From DASZIT01 sp963709665 (lineage in GTDB: Bacteria > Actinomycetota > Acidimicrobiia > Acidimicrobiales > RAAP-2): a stretch of 64,000 nt of DNA. The notes under the pieces are model-generated. The model saw nothing but the letters and a program-made list of their open reading frames with translations, had not been told where the DNA came from and made no database searches. Position 1 is the first letter of the stretch; each line of letters opens with the position of its first letter. Positions 16,906-27,083 of this stretch are shown piece by piece. A program made the translations under genes and the position numbers. The DNA lies in the NCBI GenBank assembly GCA_963709665.1, contig CAVPWU010000002.1, forward strand, positions 1,488,001 through 1,552,000, in the 5' to 3' direction.

Positions 16906-17826
16906 TCAGTAGCCCGCCTCGGGGTCGACCTGGCCGACCAGCTCGCCCCCGGACGAGAAGCGCTCCACGTTGATCCGGATCCGCTCGGCCAGCAGGGGCC
17001 GGATCATGTCCCAGGTGTCGGCGGTGTGCGGCGTGATCAGGCAGTTGGGGAGCTCCCACAACGGGTGTCCGTCGGGCAGGGGCTCGGGGTCGGTGACGTC
17101 GAGGCAGGCGCCGGCGATCGAGCCCGAGGTGAGGGCGGCGACCAGGGCGTCGGTGTCCACGTGCCGGCCCCGGGCCACGTTGACCAGCCAGGCCGCCTCG
17201 TCCATCAGGGCCAGCTCCTCGGCACCGATGATGCCGATGGTGGCCGGGCTGAGGGCCAGGGCCAGGAACACCACGGTGGCGCCCGGCAGGACATCGTGGA
17301 GATGGTCGGTGGTCAGCGTGCGGGTGGCACCCGGCACCGGCTCGGAGGACCGCCGGACCACGGTCGCCTCCACCCGGAAGGGCGCCAGCTGCTCGAGCAG
17401 GGAGGTGGTGATGCCGCCACCTCCCAGGATGGTCACTTTGCGGTCGTAGAGGCTGGTGCCGGCCGACGTCCCCCACGAACGGGCCTCGGCCCGGACCCGG
17501 AGCCCCCGGAGCCCGGCCAGGGCCAGGGCCAGGGCGTGCTCGGCCACCGGCTCGGCGTAGGCGCCCTTGGCGCACGTCCACCGCCGGGCCGGGTCGATCA
17601 GCCCCGCCTCCACCACCGGCTCGATCCCGGCGAAGGGGAGCTGCACCCACCCGGCTCCCGGGGCGGCGTCCAGGGCGGCGCCCAGGCCGGCCACGTCGGC
17701 GGGGTCGAGCCAGACCAGGGCGTCGGGGGACTCGTCCACCTCCACGACCGTGCCGCCTCCCCGGGTCACGGCGTCGACGGCGAACGAGCGGGCCTTGGGC
17801 CCGATGGCGATGCGGGGTGCCGGCAT
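16906..17826 (-). CDS. D-isomer-specific 2-hydroxyacid dehydrogenase
   Basis: A 306-residue NAD(P)-dependent dehydrogenase. The dinucleotide loop is VTILGGGGITTSLLEQL (a GGGGIT variant of GxGxxG). Catalytic Arg lies in VNVARGRHVDTDAL, Glu in DVTDPEPLPDGHPLW, and His in LITPHTADT. The N-terminal substrate domain is short, as in glyoxylate/hydroxypyruvate reductase-type members. Substrate not determinable. Apparently leaderless from a TAGGGT box. Confidence 0.88.
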   Translation of the reverse strand: MPAPRIAIGPKARSFAVDAVTRGGGTVVEVDESPDALVWLDPADVAGLGAALDAAPGAGWVQLPFAGIEPVVEAGLIDPARRWTCAKGAYAEPVAEHALALALAGLRGLRVRAEARSWGTSAGTSLYDRKVTILGGGGITTSLLEQLAPFRVEATVVRRSSEPVPGATRTLTTDHLHDVLPGATVVFLALALSPATIGIIGAEELALMDEAAWLVNVARGRHVDTDALVAALTSGSIAGACLDVTDPEPLPDGHPLWELPNCLITPHTADTWDMIRPLLAERIRINVERFSSGGELVGQVDPEAGY

Positions 17827-17832
17827 GTCTGC

Positions 17833-17838
17833 ACCCTA
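17833..17838 (-). promoter_or_regulatory. -10 box TAGGGT of the 2-hydroxyacid dehydrogenase gene, leaderless
   Basis: TAGGGT on the minus strand, six bases before the ATG at 17826. Confidence 0.5.
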
Positions 17839-17948
17839 CCGACTGACGGGCCGGCGGCCCGGGCCGGAGGGGGCCGAGCGGGGGCCGGGGCGCGGGGCCG
17901 GCCGGTTTGATTCAATGGGGGCGTCGACGAGCGGGAGGGGGTCGAGCA

Positions 17949-19484
17949 GTGATCGTCGAATTCAACGTACGTGACTTCCTCGATCGCGCCGAGGTGGCCT
18001 ACCCCGAACGGCACGCGGTGATCGACGAGCCGGACCAGCCCGCCCCGTCCTGGGGTGCCCCGACCTTCGCCGAGCTGGCCGGGCGGGCCCGGGGCCAGGC
18101 GGCGGCCCTCGACGCCCTCGGCGTGCCCACCGGCGCCCGGGTGGCGGTGGTGTCCCAGAACTCGGCCCGGCTCCTCACCTCCTTCTTCGGGGTCAGCGGC
18201 TGGGGCCGCGTCCTGGTCCCCGTCAACTTCCGCCTGGCCGCCGCCGAGGTGGCCTACATCGTGGAGCACTCGGAGGCCTCGGTGCTCCTGGTCGACCCCG
18301 AGCTCGACGAGTCCCTCGCCGGCATCCGGACCGACCACCGGTTCGTCATCGGGACCGACAGCGACGAGCTCCTCTTCCCCTCCGACGGAGACCCCCGGCC
18401 CTGGCAGCCCGACGAGAGCGCCACCGCCACCCTCAACTACACCTCGGGCACCACCGCCCGGCCGAAGGGCGTGCAGCTCACCCACCGCAACTGCTGGGTC
18501 AACGCCACCGTCTTCGGCTGGCACGCCCAGGTGTCGGACCGGGACGTCTACCTGCACACCCTGCCGATGTTCCACGCCAACGGATGGGGCATGCCGCTGT
18601 CGACCACCGCCATGGGCTGTCCCCAGGTGGTGCTGCGGAAGGTCGACGGCCGGGAGATCCTCCACCGGATCGAGCGCCACGGCGTCTCCCTGCTCTGCGC
18701 CGCCCCGGCGGTGGTCAACGCCGTCCTCGACGCCCTGCCCGAGTGGGAGGGCCCCATCCCCGGACGCGACCGGTGCCGGGTGGTGGTGGCCGGTGCGCCA
18801 CCGCCCAGCCGGACCATCGAGCGGGTGGAGACGGAGCTGGGGTGGGAGTTCATCCAGATCTACGGCCTCACCGAGACCTCGCCCCTGCTGACCTTCAACC
18901 GGCAGCGCTCCGAGTGGGACGACCTGTCGTCGGGCGAGCGGGCCCGGAAGCTGATGCGGGCCGGCGTCCCGGCGGTGGGCACCTCGATCCGCATCGACGA
19001 CGAGGGCGAGGTGCTGGCCCGGAGCAACACGGTGCTGGAGGGCTACTGGCGCAACCCCGAGGCCACCGACGCCGCCCTCGAGGGAGGCTGGTTCCACACC
19101 GGTGACGGCGGGATCCTCGACGACGAGCACCACCTGCAGATCCTCGACCGGCGGAAGGACGTCATCATCACCGGTGGGGAGAACGTCTCGTCGATCGAGG
19201 TGGAGGACGCCATCTTCTCGCTGAGCGGCGTCATCGAGGTGGCGGTGATCGGCGTTCCCCACGAGACCTGGGGGGAGATGGTGACCGCCCTGGTGGTGGC
19301 GAGCGACGACTCCGCCCTCACCGAGGACGGGGTGATCGAGCACTGCCGGGCCAGCCTGGCCGGCTACAAGTGCCCCAAGCAGGTGCTGTTCCGCGAGGAG
19401 CTCCCCCGGACGGCCACCGGGAAGCTCCAGAAGTACCGGCTCCGGTCCGACTTCTGGGAGGGGTACGAGCGCCAGGTCAACTGA
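17949..19484 (+). CDS. acyl-CoA synthetase (AMP-binding)
   Basis: A 511-residue ANL-superfamily ligase forming acyl-AMP then acyl-CoA. Motifs in order: LNYTSGTTARPKGVQLTHRN (P-loop), YGLTETSP, GWFHTGDGG, RRKDVIITGGENVS, and the catalytic Lys in LPRTATGKLQKYRL. It resembles the medium/long-chain group (LcfB or alkane-oxidation-associated type). The GTG start at 17949 is preferred because GGGAGGGGG lies upstream and the sequence VIVEFNVRDFLDRA resembles family N-termini; the frame extends only to a TTG at 17907. Confidence 0.92.
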   Translation: MIVEFNVRDFLDRAEVAYPERHAVIDEPDQPAPSWGAPTFAELAGRARGQAAALDALGVPTGARVAVVSQNSARLLTSFFGVSGWGRVLVPVNFRLAAAEVAYIVEHSEASVLLVDPELDESLAGIRTDHRFVIGTDSDELLFPSDGDPRPWQPDESATATLNYTSGTTARPKGVQLTHRNCWVNATVFGWHAQVSDRDVYLHTLPMFHANGWGMPLSTTAMGCPQVVLRKVDGREILHRIERHGVSLLCAAPAVVNAVLDALPEWEGPIPGRDRCRVVVAGAPPPSRTIERVETELGWEFIQIYGLTETSPLLTFNRQRSEWDDLSSGERARKLMRAGVPAVGTSIRIDDEGEVLARSNTVLEGYWRNPEATDAALEGGWFHTGDGGILDDEHHLQILDRRKDVIITGGENVSSIEVEDAIFSLSGVIEVAVIGVPHETWGEMVTALVVASDDSALTEDGVIEHCRASLAGYKCPKQVLFREELPRTATGKLQKYRLRSDFWEGYERQVN

Positions 19485-19522
19485 GGGACCCCCCGGTGCC
19501 CACCTCGACGGCTCCCGGCGCC

Positions 19523-19528
19523 TAGGTT
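19523..19528 (+). promoter_or_regulatory. -10 box TAGGTT of the PH-domain operon, leaderless
   Basis: TAGGTT ends seven bases before the ATG at 19536. Confidence 0.5.
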
Positions 19529-19535
19529 CCGGGGG

Positions 19536-20027
19536 ATGGATGACCCGTTCGCCCCTCCGGCCGGCCAGGAGTGGATCCGGGTCTCCCCCCGGCTGGCCCG
19601 GATGCGCCGCTGGCTGCTGGTGATCGGCGCCGGCGTGCCGCTGGTCGTCCTCACCGTCGTGGTGGCGGTGGTGACCTCGGCGGTGGGTGCCGCCGTCTGC
19701 GGGGTGGTGACCCTGGCCGTGCTGGTCGGGGGGTGGCTGGCCATCGGCCGCAACCTCCGGTCGTGGGGGTACGCCGAGCGGGCCGACGACCTGCTGGTCA
19801 CCCACGGCGCCCTCTTCCGCTCGCTCACGGTGGTGCCCTACGGACGCATGCAGCTGGTCGACGTGGCGGCCGGGCCCATCGAGCGGTCGTTCGGCCTGGT
19901 CAACGTCAGGCTCCACACGGCGGCGGCCACCACCGACGCCAAGGTGTGCGGGCTCACCCCCGCCGACGCCGGAGCCCTCCGGGACCGCCTGACCGCCCTG
20001 GGCGAGGCCCATGCCGCCGGACTCTGA
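19536..20027 (+). CDS. PH-domain (bPH2, YdbS-like) membrane protein
   Basis: A 163-residue protein with two adjacent hydrophobic segments (residues 25-72) and a C-terminal bacterial PH domain: LVTHGALFRSLTVVPYGRMQ, then QLVDVAAGPIERSFGLVNV. This is the YdbS half of the paired YdbS/YdbT system of unknown function at the membrane. Its 3' end overlaps the next gene by 17 bp in another frame, which fits a two-gene operon and probable physical partnership. Confidence 0.87.
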   Translation: MDDPFAPPAGQEWIRVSPRLARMRRWLLVIGAGVPLVVLTVVVAVVTSAVGAAVCGVVTLAVLVGGWLAIGRNLRSWGYAERADDLLVTHGALFRSLTVVPYGRMQLVDVAAGPIERSFGLVNVRLHTAAATTDAKVCGLTPADAGALRDRLTALGEAHAAGL

Positions 20028-21402
20028 CCGACCGGCACCGCCGGCGGTGCCTCCGGACGGGTCGGGCTCCCCGCCCCCCGACGAGACGTTCCGCCTGCAC
20101 CGGCTGACCCCCGTGGCCCTCGGGGGGCGGATCCTGGGGCTGGTGCTCGCCTTCACCCTCCTCGGCCTGGTCCAGGAGGCCTCGGCGGGCGGTGGCGGAC
20201 CCGGCTGGCCCACCTACGCGGTCTACGCGGCGTTGGCCGTGGTGCTGGTGGTGCGGGGGCTGGTGACCGTGGCCTGCACCAGCTACCACCTGAGCGGTGG
20301 CGAGCTCCGGATCGACTCCGGCCTCCTGCAGAAGCAGTCCAAGCGGATCCGGCTGGACCGGGTCCAGAGCATCGACGTCCTCGAGCCGTTCGCCGCCCGC
20401 ATCTTCGGCCTCGGCGAGGTGAAGGTGACCACCGCCGGGAGCGAGCGGGCGGCGGTGCGCCTCCGCTACCTGGCGCTGCCGGTGGCCCAGGCGCTCCGGG
20501 CCGACATGCTCGGGCGCACCACCGGCGTCGGGGAGGGACGGATGGAGGCCCCCGAGCGGGTGCTGGTGTCGGTTCCCCACGGCCGTCTGGTCGGCTCGGT
20601 GCTGTTGGAGATGATCTCGTGGCGACTGGTGCTGCTGCTGATCGGTCCGGTGCTGGCGGTGTCCGGCAGCCGCCACGGTCACGGCGCCACCGCCGGCATC
20701 GGGGTGGCGGTGTTCGTGTGGTTCGCGGTGCTGATCGGCCACGCCGTCTGGCAGCGGCTCTCCAACCTGTGGGGGTTCACCGTCAGCGACTCCCCCGACG
20801 GCCTGCGGGTCACCCACGGCCTGCTCTCCACCTCGCGCCAGACGGTCCCGCCGGGACGGGTGCAGGCCATCCTCATCCACCAGCCGCTGTTCTGGCGCCC
20901 GTTCGGGTGGGTGCAGGTACGGATGAACGTGGCGGGCTACGGCGGGGTGGACACCTCCAAGCGGTCGATGCTCATCCCGGTGTCCGACCGGGCCTTCGCC
21001 GAGGCGCTGGTGGGTTGGCTGCTCGGCGGTGTGGACCTGGCGCAGATCACCCTGGCCCGCCCGCCGCGGCGGGCGGCGTTGCGGTCCCCCCTGTGGTGGC
21101 GGGCCCAGCTGGCCGGGGCCGACGAGCGGTTCTTCGTGGCCCACCACGGCCTGCTGTCCCGCACCACCGACGTGGTGCCCCACCAGCGCACCCAGAGCCT
21201 GCGCCTGCGCTCGGGGCCGGTCCAGCGGGCCCTCGGCCTCGCCTCCGTCCACCTCGACTCCACCCGGGGGCCGGTGAAGACCCGGGCCGCCAACCGCGAC
21301 GCCGCCGACGCCCGGGGCATGCTCGACCGGGAGGTGGAGCGTTCCCGGACCGCCCGGCTCCTCGAGCACCCGAGCACCGTCCCCGCCCCGTCGGCCGGCT
21401 GA
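20011..21402 (+). CDS. PH-domain (bPH2, YdbT-like) membrane protein with repeated domains
   Basis: A 463-residue membrane protein with several bPH2 domains separated by hydrophobic pairs. The PH core recurs: KRIRLDRVQSIDVLEPFAAR (about residue 110), PPGRVQAILIHQPLFWRPFG (about 285), and PHQRTQSLRLRSGPVQRALG (about 390). It matches YdbT, the partner of YdbS. The first 30 residues are Pro-rich. In Bacillus the pair has been linked to resistance to a bacteriocin (from memory); function here unproven. Confidence 0.87.
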   Translation: MPPDSDRPAPPAVPPDGSGSPPPDETFRLHRLTPVALGGRILGLVLAFTLLGLVQEASAGGGGPGWPTYAVYAALAVVLVVRGLVTVACTSYHLSGGELRIDSGLLQKQSKRIRLDRVQSIDVLEPFAARIFGLGEVKVTTAGSERAAVRLRYLALPVAQALRADMLGRTTGVGEGRMEAPERVLVSVPHGRLVGSVLLEMISWRLVLLLIGPVLAVSGSRHGHGATAGIGVAVFVWFAVLIGHAVWQRLSNLWGFTVSDSPDGLRVTHGLLSTSRQTVPPGRVQAILIHQPLFWRPFGWVQVRMNVAGYGGVDTSKRSMLIPVSDRAFAEALVGWLLGGVDLAQITLARPPRRAALRSPLWWRAQLAGADERFFVAHHGLLSRTTDVVPHQRTQSLRLRSGPVQRALGLASVHLDSTRGPVKTRAANRDAADARGMLDREVERSRTARLLEHPSTVPAPSAG

Positions 21403-21507
21403 GTCACCCGGAGGCCGGGGGCGGGCCGCCGTGCCATCATCTGCCGGTGCCCCGCCCCCCTGCCGACGGACGCCACCCGGGCCACCGCCCGGGGCCGGCC
21501 TGAGCCG

Positions 21508-22144
21508 GTGGCCACCACCCGCCGCACCCTGGCCGAGGCCGCCGCCGTCGTCGGTGCCTCCGACCCGGTCCTGCGGGGCCTGATCGAGCGCCACGGGACC
21601 CCACCCGCCCGCCCCCACGTCGCCGGCTCCCTCCGCTTCGCCGAGCTGGCCCGGGCCATCGTCTACCAGCAGCTGGCCGGTGCCGCCGCCGCCACCATCC
21701 ACGGTCGGCTCGTCGCCGCCCTCGGCGGCACGGTCACCCCGGAGGCGGTGCTGGCCGCCACCCCCGAGACCCTGGCCGCCTGCGGGCTCAGCCGGGCCAA
21801 GGCGGCCTCCATCCGCGACCTGGCCGCCAAGGTGGTCGCCGGCGAGGTGGCCCTGGAGCGCATCGGCCGCCTCCCCGACGAGGAGGTGATCGACCACCTG
21901 GTCCAGGTCCGGGGCATCGGTCGCTGGACGGCCGAGATGTTCCTGATCGGGCCCCTGGGCCGCCTGGACGTCTGGCCGATCGGTGACCTCGGGGTCCGGG
22001 TGGGCTATGCCCACGGGCTGGGGGATGGCGGAGGTGCCCTCCCCCGCCGAGCTCGAACTGCTCGGCGAGCGCTACCGCCCCTACCGCAGCGTGGTCGCCT
22101 GGTACTGCTGGCGGGCGGTCGACGAGCGCAACGCCGCCCGCTGA
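21508..22144 (+). pseudogene. alkA: DNA-3-methyladenine glycosylase II (AlkA-type), one-base frameshift
   Basis: A helix-hairpin-helix glycosylase excising alkylated bases. VQVRGIGRWTAEMFLI is the HhH hairpin, and the Asp in DVWPIGDLGVRVGY is catalytic. The frame breaks at a run of five Gs (22020-22024). Removing one G continues the reading as LGMAEVPSPAELELLGER, then YRPYRSVVAWYCWRAVD to a TGA at 22142-22144, exactly the family C-terminus. The repaired protein is 211 residues. Because both halves are intact and free of other damage, a sequencing or assembly indel is more likely than decay. Confidence 0.85.
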
Positions 22145-23080
22145 GGTGCCGGGGCCCGGCGGACGCCGGTCAGGCCTCGGGGGAGGAAGCCACCGGGCGT
22201 GCCGGGCGATGGCCGCCGCCAACCGGTCCACGGAGCCGGGGGCGTGGCGGAGGAAGAGCGAGGGCTCGACCAGCTCCACCTCGTTGACCAACGGTCCCTG
22301 GGGCGACGGGAGCAGGTCGACCCGGGCGTAGAGGAACGGCTCGGGCCAGGGGATGGCGGCCAGCGCCTGCTCGGCCACCCGGAGCTCGGCCGGGCTCGGG
22401 ACCCGCGGGGTGATCTCCTCGGGCACGAAGAGTTCCTGGGGGGTGGGCCCGCCGACGGTGTGGACGACGGCGTCGGGGAGCATGGGTCCCTTCCGGACGG
22501 CGTGGGAGAACCGCCCGTCGAAAAAGAGGAGGGCGGTCTCGCCCTCAGTGTCCACCTGCTCCAGGTAGGGCTGCACGATGGCGGTCCGCCCGTGGATGTG
22601 CAGCTCGGCGATGTGGGCGCCCGCCCGAATGGTGGCGGTGGGGTCCCGGGGGGAGAACCGCCCCGCCCCCACCGACCCGGCCCCCACCGACGGCTTCACC
22701 ACCACGTCGGCCTCCCCGCCCATCACCAGGGTCCCGCCGTCGGCGATCACCGTGGTCGGGACCACCGGGACCCCCCGGGCGGCCAGTTCGAGCAGGTACC
22801 GCTTGTCGGAGCTCCACGCCAGGGCCACCACCGGATTGGCCAGCCGGGGGATGCCGCCCGCCCAGGCCAGAAAGACCGGACGTCGGGGGACGTAGTCCCA
22901 GGTGGACCGGACCACCACCAGGTCGGCCGCCGCCCAGTCGACGGTCGGGTCGTCCCACACCGCCCAGGTGGCGTCGATCCCCAGGCAGGCGCACGCCTCG
23001 CGCAGCTCGCCCTCGTCCTCGTCCCCCTGGGGGAAGGCGGCGCAGGTGGCCAGCAGCACGCGGGGCGGGTGGGCGGTCAC
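21788..23080 (-). CDS. ATP-grasp domain protein (read-through 3' end)
   Basis: The first 300 residues form an ATP-grasp ligase-like protein: RVLLATCAAF, VVVRSTWDYVPRR, SSDKRYLLELAARGVPVVPT (subdomain A), VVKPSVGAGSVGAGRF (lysine and glycine-rich loop), and YARVDLLPSPQGPLVNEVEL (metal-binding acid and Asn). It resembles the RimK/cycloserine-ligase-like group; substrate unknown. Conserved sequence stops near 22200, yet the frame runs on to 21788 antisense to alkA. Adding one base to the G5/C5 run at 22179-22183 would end it at 22170 (LPPPEA), so the last 130 residues are probably artefactual. Start GTG at 23080. Confidence 0.72.
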   Translation of the reverse strand: MTAHPPRVLLATCAAFPQGDEDEGELREACACLGIDATWAVWDDPTVDWAAADLVVVRSTWDYVPRRPVFLAWAGGIPRLANPVVALAWSSDKRYLLELAARGVPVVPTTVIADGGTLVMGGEADVVVKPSVGAGSVGAGRFSPRDPTATIRAGAHIAELHIHGRTAIVQPYLEQVDTEGETALLFFDGRFSHAVRKGPMLPDAVVHTVGGPTPQELFVPEEITPRVPSPAELRVAEQALAAIPWPEPFLYARVDLLPSPQGPLVNEVELVEPSLFLRHAPGSVDRLAAAIARHARWLPPPRPDRRPPGPGTSAGGVALVDRPPAVPGDHAAVGAVALAEQFELGGGGHLRHPPARGHSPPGPRGHRSARRPGGPGARSGTSRPSSDRCPGPGPGGRSPPRRGGGRCAPGPPRRRPPWRPGRGWRPPWPG

Positions 23081-23225
23081 CCCCCGCCCTCGGCACCGCG
23101 GTGGACCGGCCTCATGGCCCCAGTAGACCAGTTGTGGCGTACCGGTCGGGTCAGACGACCACCGTCCGTGTCATCACCATCGACCGGGCGGTGGGGGCCC
23201 GGTCGCACGACCCATCGGGCTGCCC

Positions 23226-23231
23226 TACGTT
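23226..23231 (+). promoter_or_regulatory. -10 box TACGTT ahead of the tldD leader ORF
   Basis: TACGTT ends seven bases before the ATG at 23239 of a 12-codon ORF that runs into tldD. Confidence 0.4.
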
Positions 23232-23238
23232 GCTGGTC

Positions 23239-23273
23239 ATGGCCGACGACGACCCGGGCGACCCGGGGACAGG

Positions 23274-23277
<4 letters not shown>
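23239..23277 (+). CDS. 12-codon leaderless leader ORF coupled to tldD
   Basis: ATG at 23239, seven bases after a TACGTT box, encodes MADDDPGDPGTG and stops at TGA 23275-23277, which overlaps the tldD GTG (23274) as GTGA. tldD has no convincing ribosome-binding site, so terminating ribosomes could re-initiate there. Whether the peptide has any role is unknown. Confidence 0.4.
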
Positions 23278-24775
<1,498 letters not shown>

Positions 24776-24779
<4 letters not shown>

Positions 24780-26188
24780 CCGGGGACGGCGCCGTGGACG
24801 GGCTGCCCCCGGCCCAGGACGTCGTGGAGGCGGCCTTGCGGGCGGCGGGCGACGACTGCCTGGTCATCGTGGAGGAGTCCAGCGAGGCGGAGGTCCGCTT
24901 CGCCAACAACACCACCACCACCAACGGCGTCCGCCGGAACCGGCGTGTCACCGTGGTCCGCTTCGCCGACACCGGGAGCGGCACCGCGGTGGGGATCGCC
25001 GGTCGGGGGGGCGGGGTGGACGTGGCCGACCTGGCGGCGGCGGCCGCCCGGGACGCCGCCAGCTCCCCGGCCGCCCCCGACGCCTTCCCCCTGGTCGCCC
25101 CCGGACCCTCGGCCGGGACCGGCGACGGGTTCGACGAGCCGGCCGGTCGCACCGACCTGTCGGTGATGACCCGGGTGCTGGCCGGGCTGGCCGGGGCGTT
25201 CGACCGGGCCCAGGCCGCCGACCGGGTGCTGGCCGGCTTCGCCGAGCACCGGGTGGACACCGTCTACCTGGGGAGCTCCACCGGGCTCCGGCTCCGCCAC
25301 CCGCAGTCCACCGGTGCCTTCCACCTGGTCGGCCGGAGCCGGGACGGCGCCAACTCCGCCTGGGTGGGCCGGGGGACCGAGGACTTCGCCGACGTCCGGG
25401 TCGACGCCCTGGAGCGCGAGCTGGTCCGCCGGCTGGGCTGGGGGGAGCGGCGGCGGCAGCTCGACGCCGGGCGCTACGAGGTGGTCCTGCCCCCCGAGGC
25501 GGTGGCCGACCTGATGATCGGCCTGGTGGAGTCGGCGGGCCGCCAGGACGCCGAGGAGGGCCGGACGGTGTTCTCGCTCCCGGGCGGCCGGACCAGGGTC
25601 GGCGAGCGGCTCTCGTCCCTCCCCTTCACCCTGCGGAGCGACCCCGGCCAGGCCGGCCTCCGGTGCTCGCCCTTCGTGGTGGCCACCGGCTCCAGCTCCG
25701 ACCGCTCGGTGTTCGACAACGGTCTGCGGCTCGCCCCCACCCGATGGGTCGAGGACGGACGCCTGGCCACCCTCCGTACCCACCGGGCCGGAGCCGCCCG
25801 GTCCGGGGTGGAGGTGGCGCCCCCCATCGGCAACCTGGTCCTCGAGCTCGACGGGGCCGGGGGGTCGGTCGACGACCTGGTGGCCCGGACCGAGCGGGGG
25901 CTGCTCCTCACCTGTCTCTGGTACATCCGGGAGGTGGACGCCGCCACCCTGCTGCTGACCGGGCTGACCCGGGACGGCGTCTACCTGGTGGAGGACGGGG
26001 CGGTGGTCGGGGCGGTCAACAACTTCCGGTTCAACGAGAGCCCGGTGGACCTCCTGGGTCGGGCCAGCGAGGCGGGGAGCACGGTGCGGTCGCTGGGTCG
26101 GGAGTACGGCGAGTGGCTCAACCGCACCGCCACCCCGCCCCTCCGGGTGCCCGACTTCAACATGAGCTCCACCAGCGCCGCCAGCTGA
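24776..26188 (+). CDS. tldE: TldE/PmbA, non-catalytic partner of TldD
   Basis: A 470-residue member of the TldD/PmbA family lacking HExxxH, as expected of TldE, which completes the protease cleft. Typical segments are VRFANNTTTTNGVRRNRRVT near the start, YEVVLPPEAVADLMIGLVE mid-protein, and the C-terminal GAVNNFRFNESPVDLL. ATG 24776 overlaps the tldD stop by four bases. It is convergent with the B12-binding regulator gene, with nine bases between stops. Confidence 0.9.
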
Positions 26189-26197
26189 GCCGCCCGG

Positions 26198-27052
26198 TCA
26201 CCCCGGACCGTCCGGCCCCCCCACCCGATCGCCCAACGCCTCCACCAGCTCGACCAGGGTCGGGCCGTCGGGGCCCGACCACCGGTCGGCCCCCGCCTGC
26301 CGGGCCACCTCCGCCGGGATGCCGGCGCCGCCCACGATGACCGGGACCCCCGGCATACCGTCGTGCAGGGCGGCCACCGCCTCCCGCACGGCCTCCTCCA
26401 GGCCGGTGATGCTGGCGCCGATCGCCACCCCCACCAGGCGGTCGGCGGACCGGGCGGCATCCACCAGGGACCGGGCCGGGGTGTCGGGACCCAGGTCCAC
26501 CACCGCGTACCCGGCGTCGCGGAGCAGGTCTCCGACCACCATCACCGGGAGGGCGTGGTGGTCGCCGGAAGGTGCCGCCACCACCACCGTCCCCCGTCGG
26601 CGGCCGGGGCGGACGAAGGAGGGGCCGAAGCGGCCCATCACCCGGGTGGCCACCGCCGAGGCCCGGTGCTCGGCGGCCACCGTCAGCTCGCCGGTCTCCC
26701 ACCGGTGGCCGATGGAGCGGAGGGCCGGCACCATCAGGGCGAGATGGAGGTCGACCGGGGTGGCCCAGCCGGCCAGGGCCTCGTGGCAGACGGCGACGGC
26801 TCCCGCCTCGTCCCCGGCCACCAGGCGATCCTCCAGGCGGGCGGCGGCGGCGGCCGGCGAGCCCCCCGGTGTGCGCCGGCGGACGGGGGCGGCGGCCACC
26901 CGGTCCAGGTCGGCCGGGTCGACCAGCCACCGGCCTCCCTCGGCGACGGCCGGGAGCCGTCCGGTCCGCACGTACCGGTAGGCGGTCATGTAGTGCACCC
27001 CGAGCCGCTCGGCGGCCTCGCTCAGACCGATCCGGCTGCCGTCGCTGGTCAC
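26198..27052 (-). CDS. B12-binding HTH regulator, CarH/LitR-like putative photoreceptor
   Basis: A 284-residue protein. Residues 6-50 are a MerR/excisionase-type winged helix (IGLSEAAERLGVHYMTAYRY, then GRWLVDPADLDR). A four-helix segment carries W-x9-EH (IGHRWETGELTVAAEHRASA), the pattern that caps the adenosyl group in CarH photoreceptors. The cobalamin domain has GDHHALP, whose DxH supplies the lower-axial His although the usual following Gly is Pro; AVVDLGPDTP, IGASITGLEEA and VIVGGAG complete it. In CarH/LitR, light breaks the Co-C bond and releases DNA. It is last in the operon with lipid-modifying genes, 31 bp after the CFA stop. Start GTG. Confidence 0.82.
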   Translation of the reverse strand: MTSDGSRIGLSEAAERLGVHYMTAYRYVRTGRLPAVAEGGRWLVDPADLDRVAAAPVRRRTPGGSPAAAAARLEDRLVAGDEAGAVAVCHEALAGWATPVDLHLALMVPALRSIGHRWETGELTVAAEHRASAVATRVMGRFGPSFVRPGRRRGTVVVAAPSGDHHALPVMVVGDLLRDAGYAVVDLGPDTPARSLVDAARSADRLVGVAIGASITGLEEAVREAVAALHDGMPGVPVIVGGAGIPAEVARQAGADRWSGPDGPTLVELVEALGDRVGGPDGPG

Positions 27053-27083
27053 CGGGGGTTCCGGGGCACCCGGGGCTCCGGTC

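Noticed and set aside
21447..21503. An 18-codon leaderless ORF ahead of alkA
   Set aside because: The -10 candidate CATCAT lacks the first T and the ORF ends four bases before the alkA start, so support is weaker than for the tldD and glutaminase cases.
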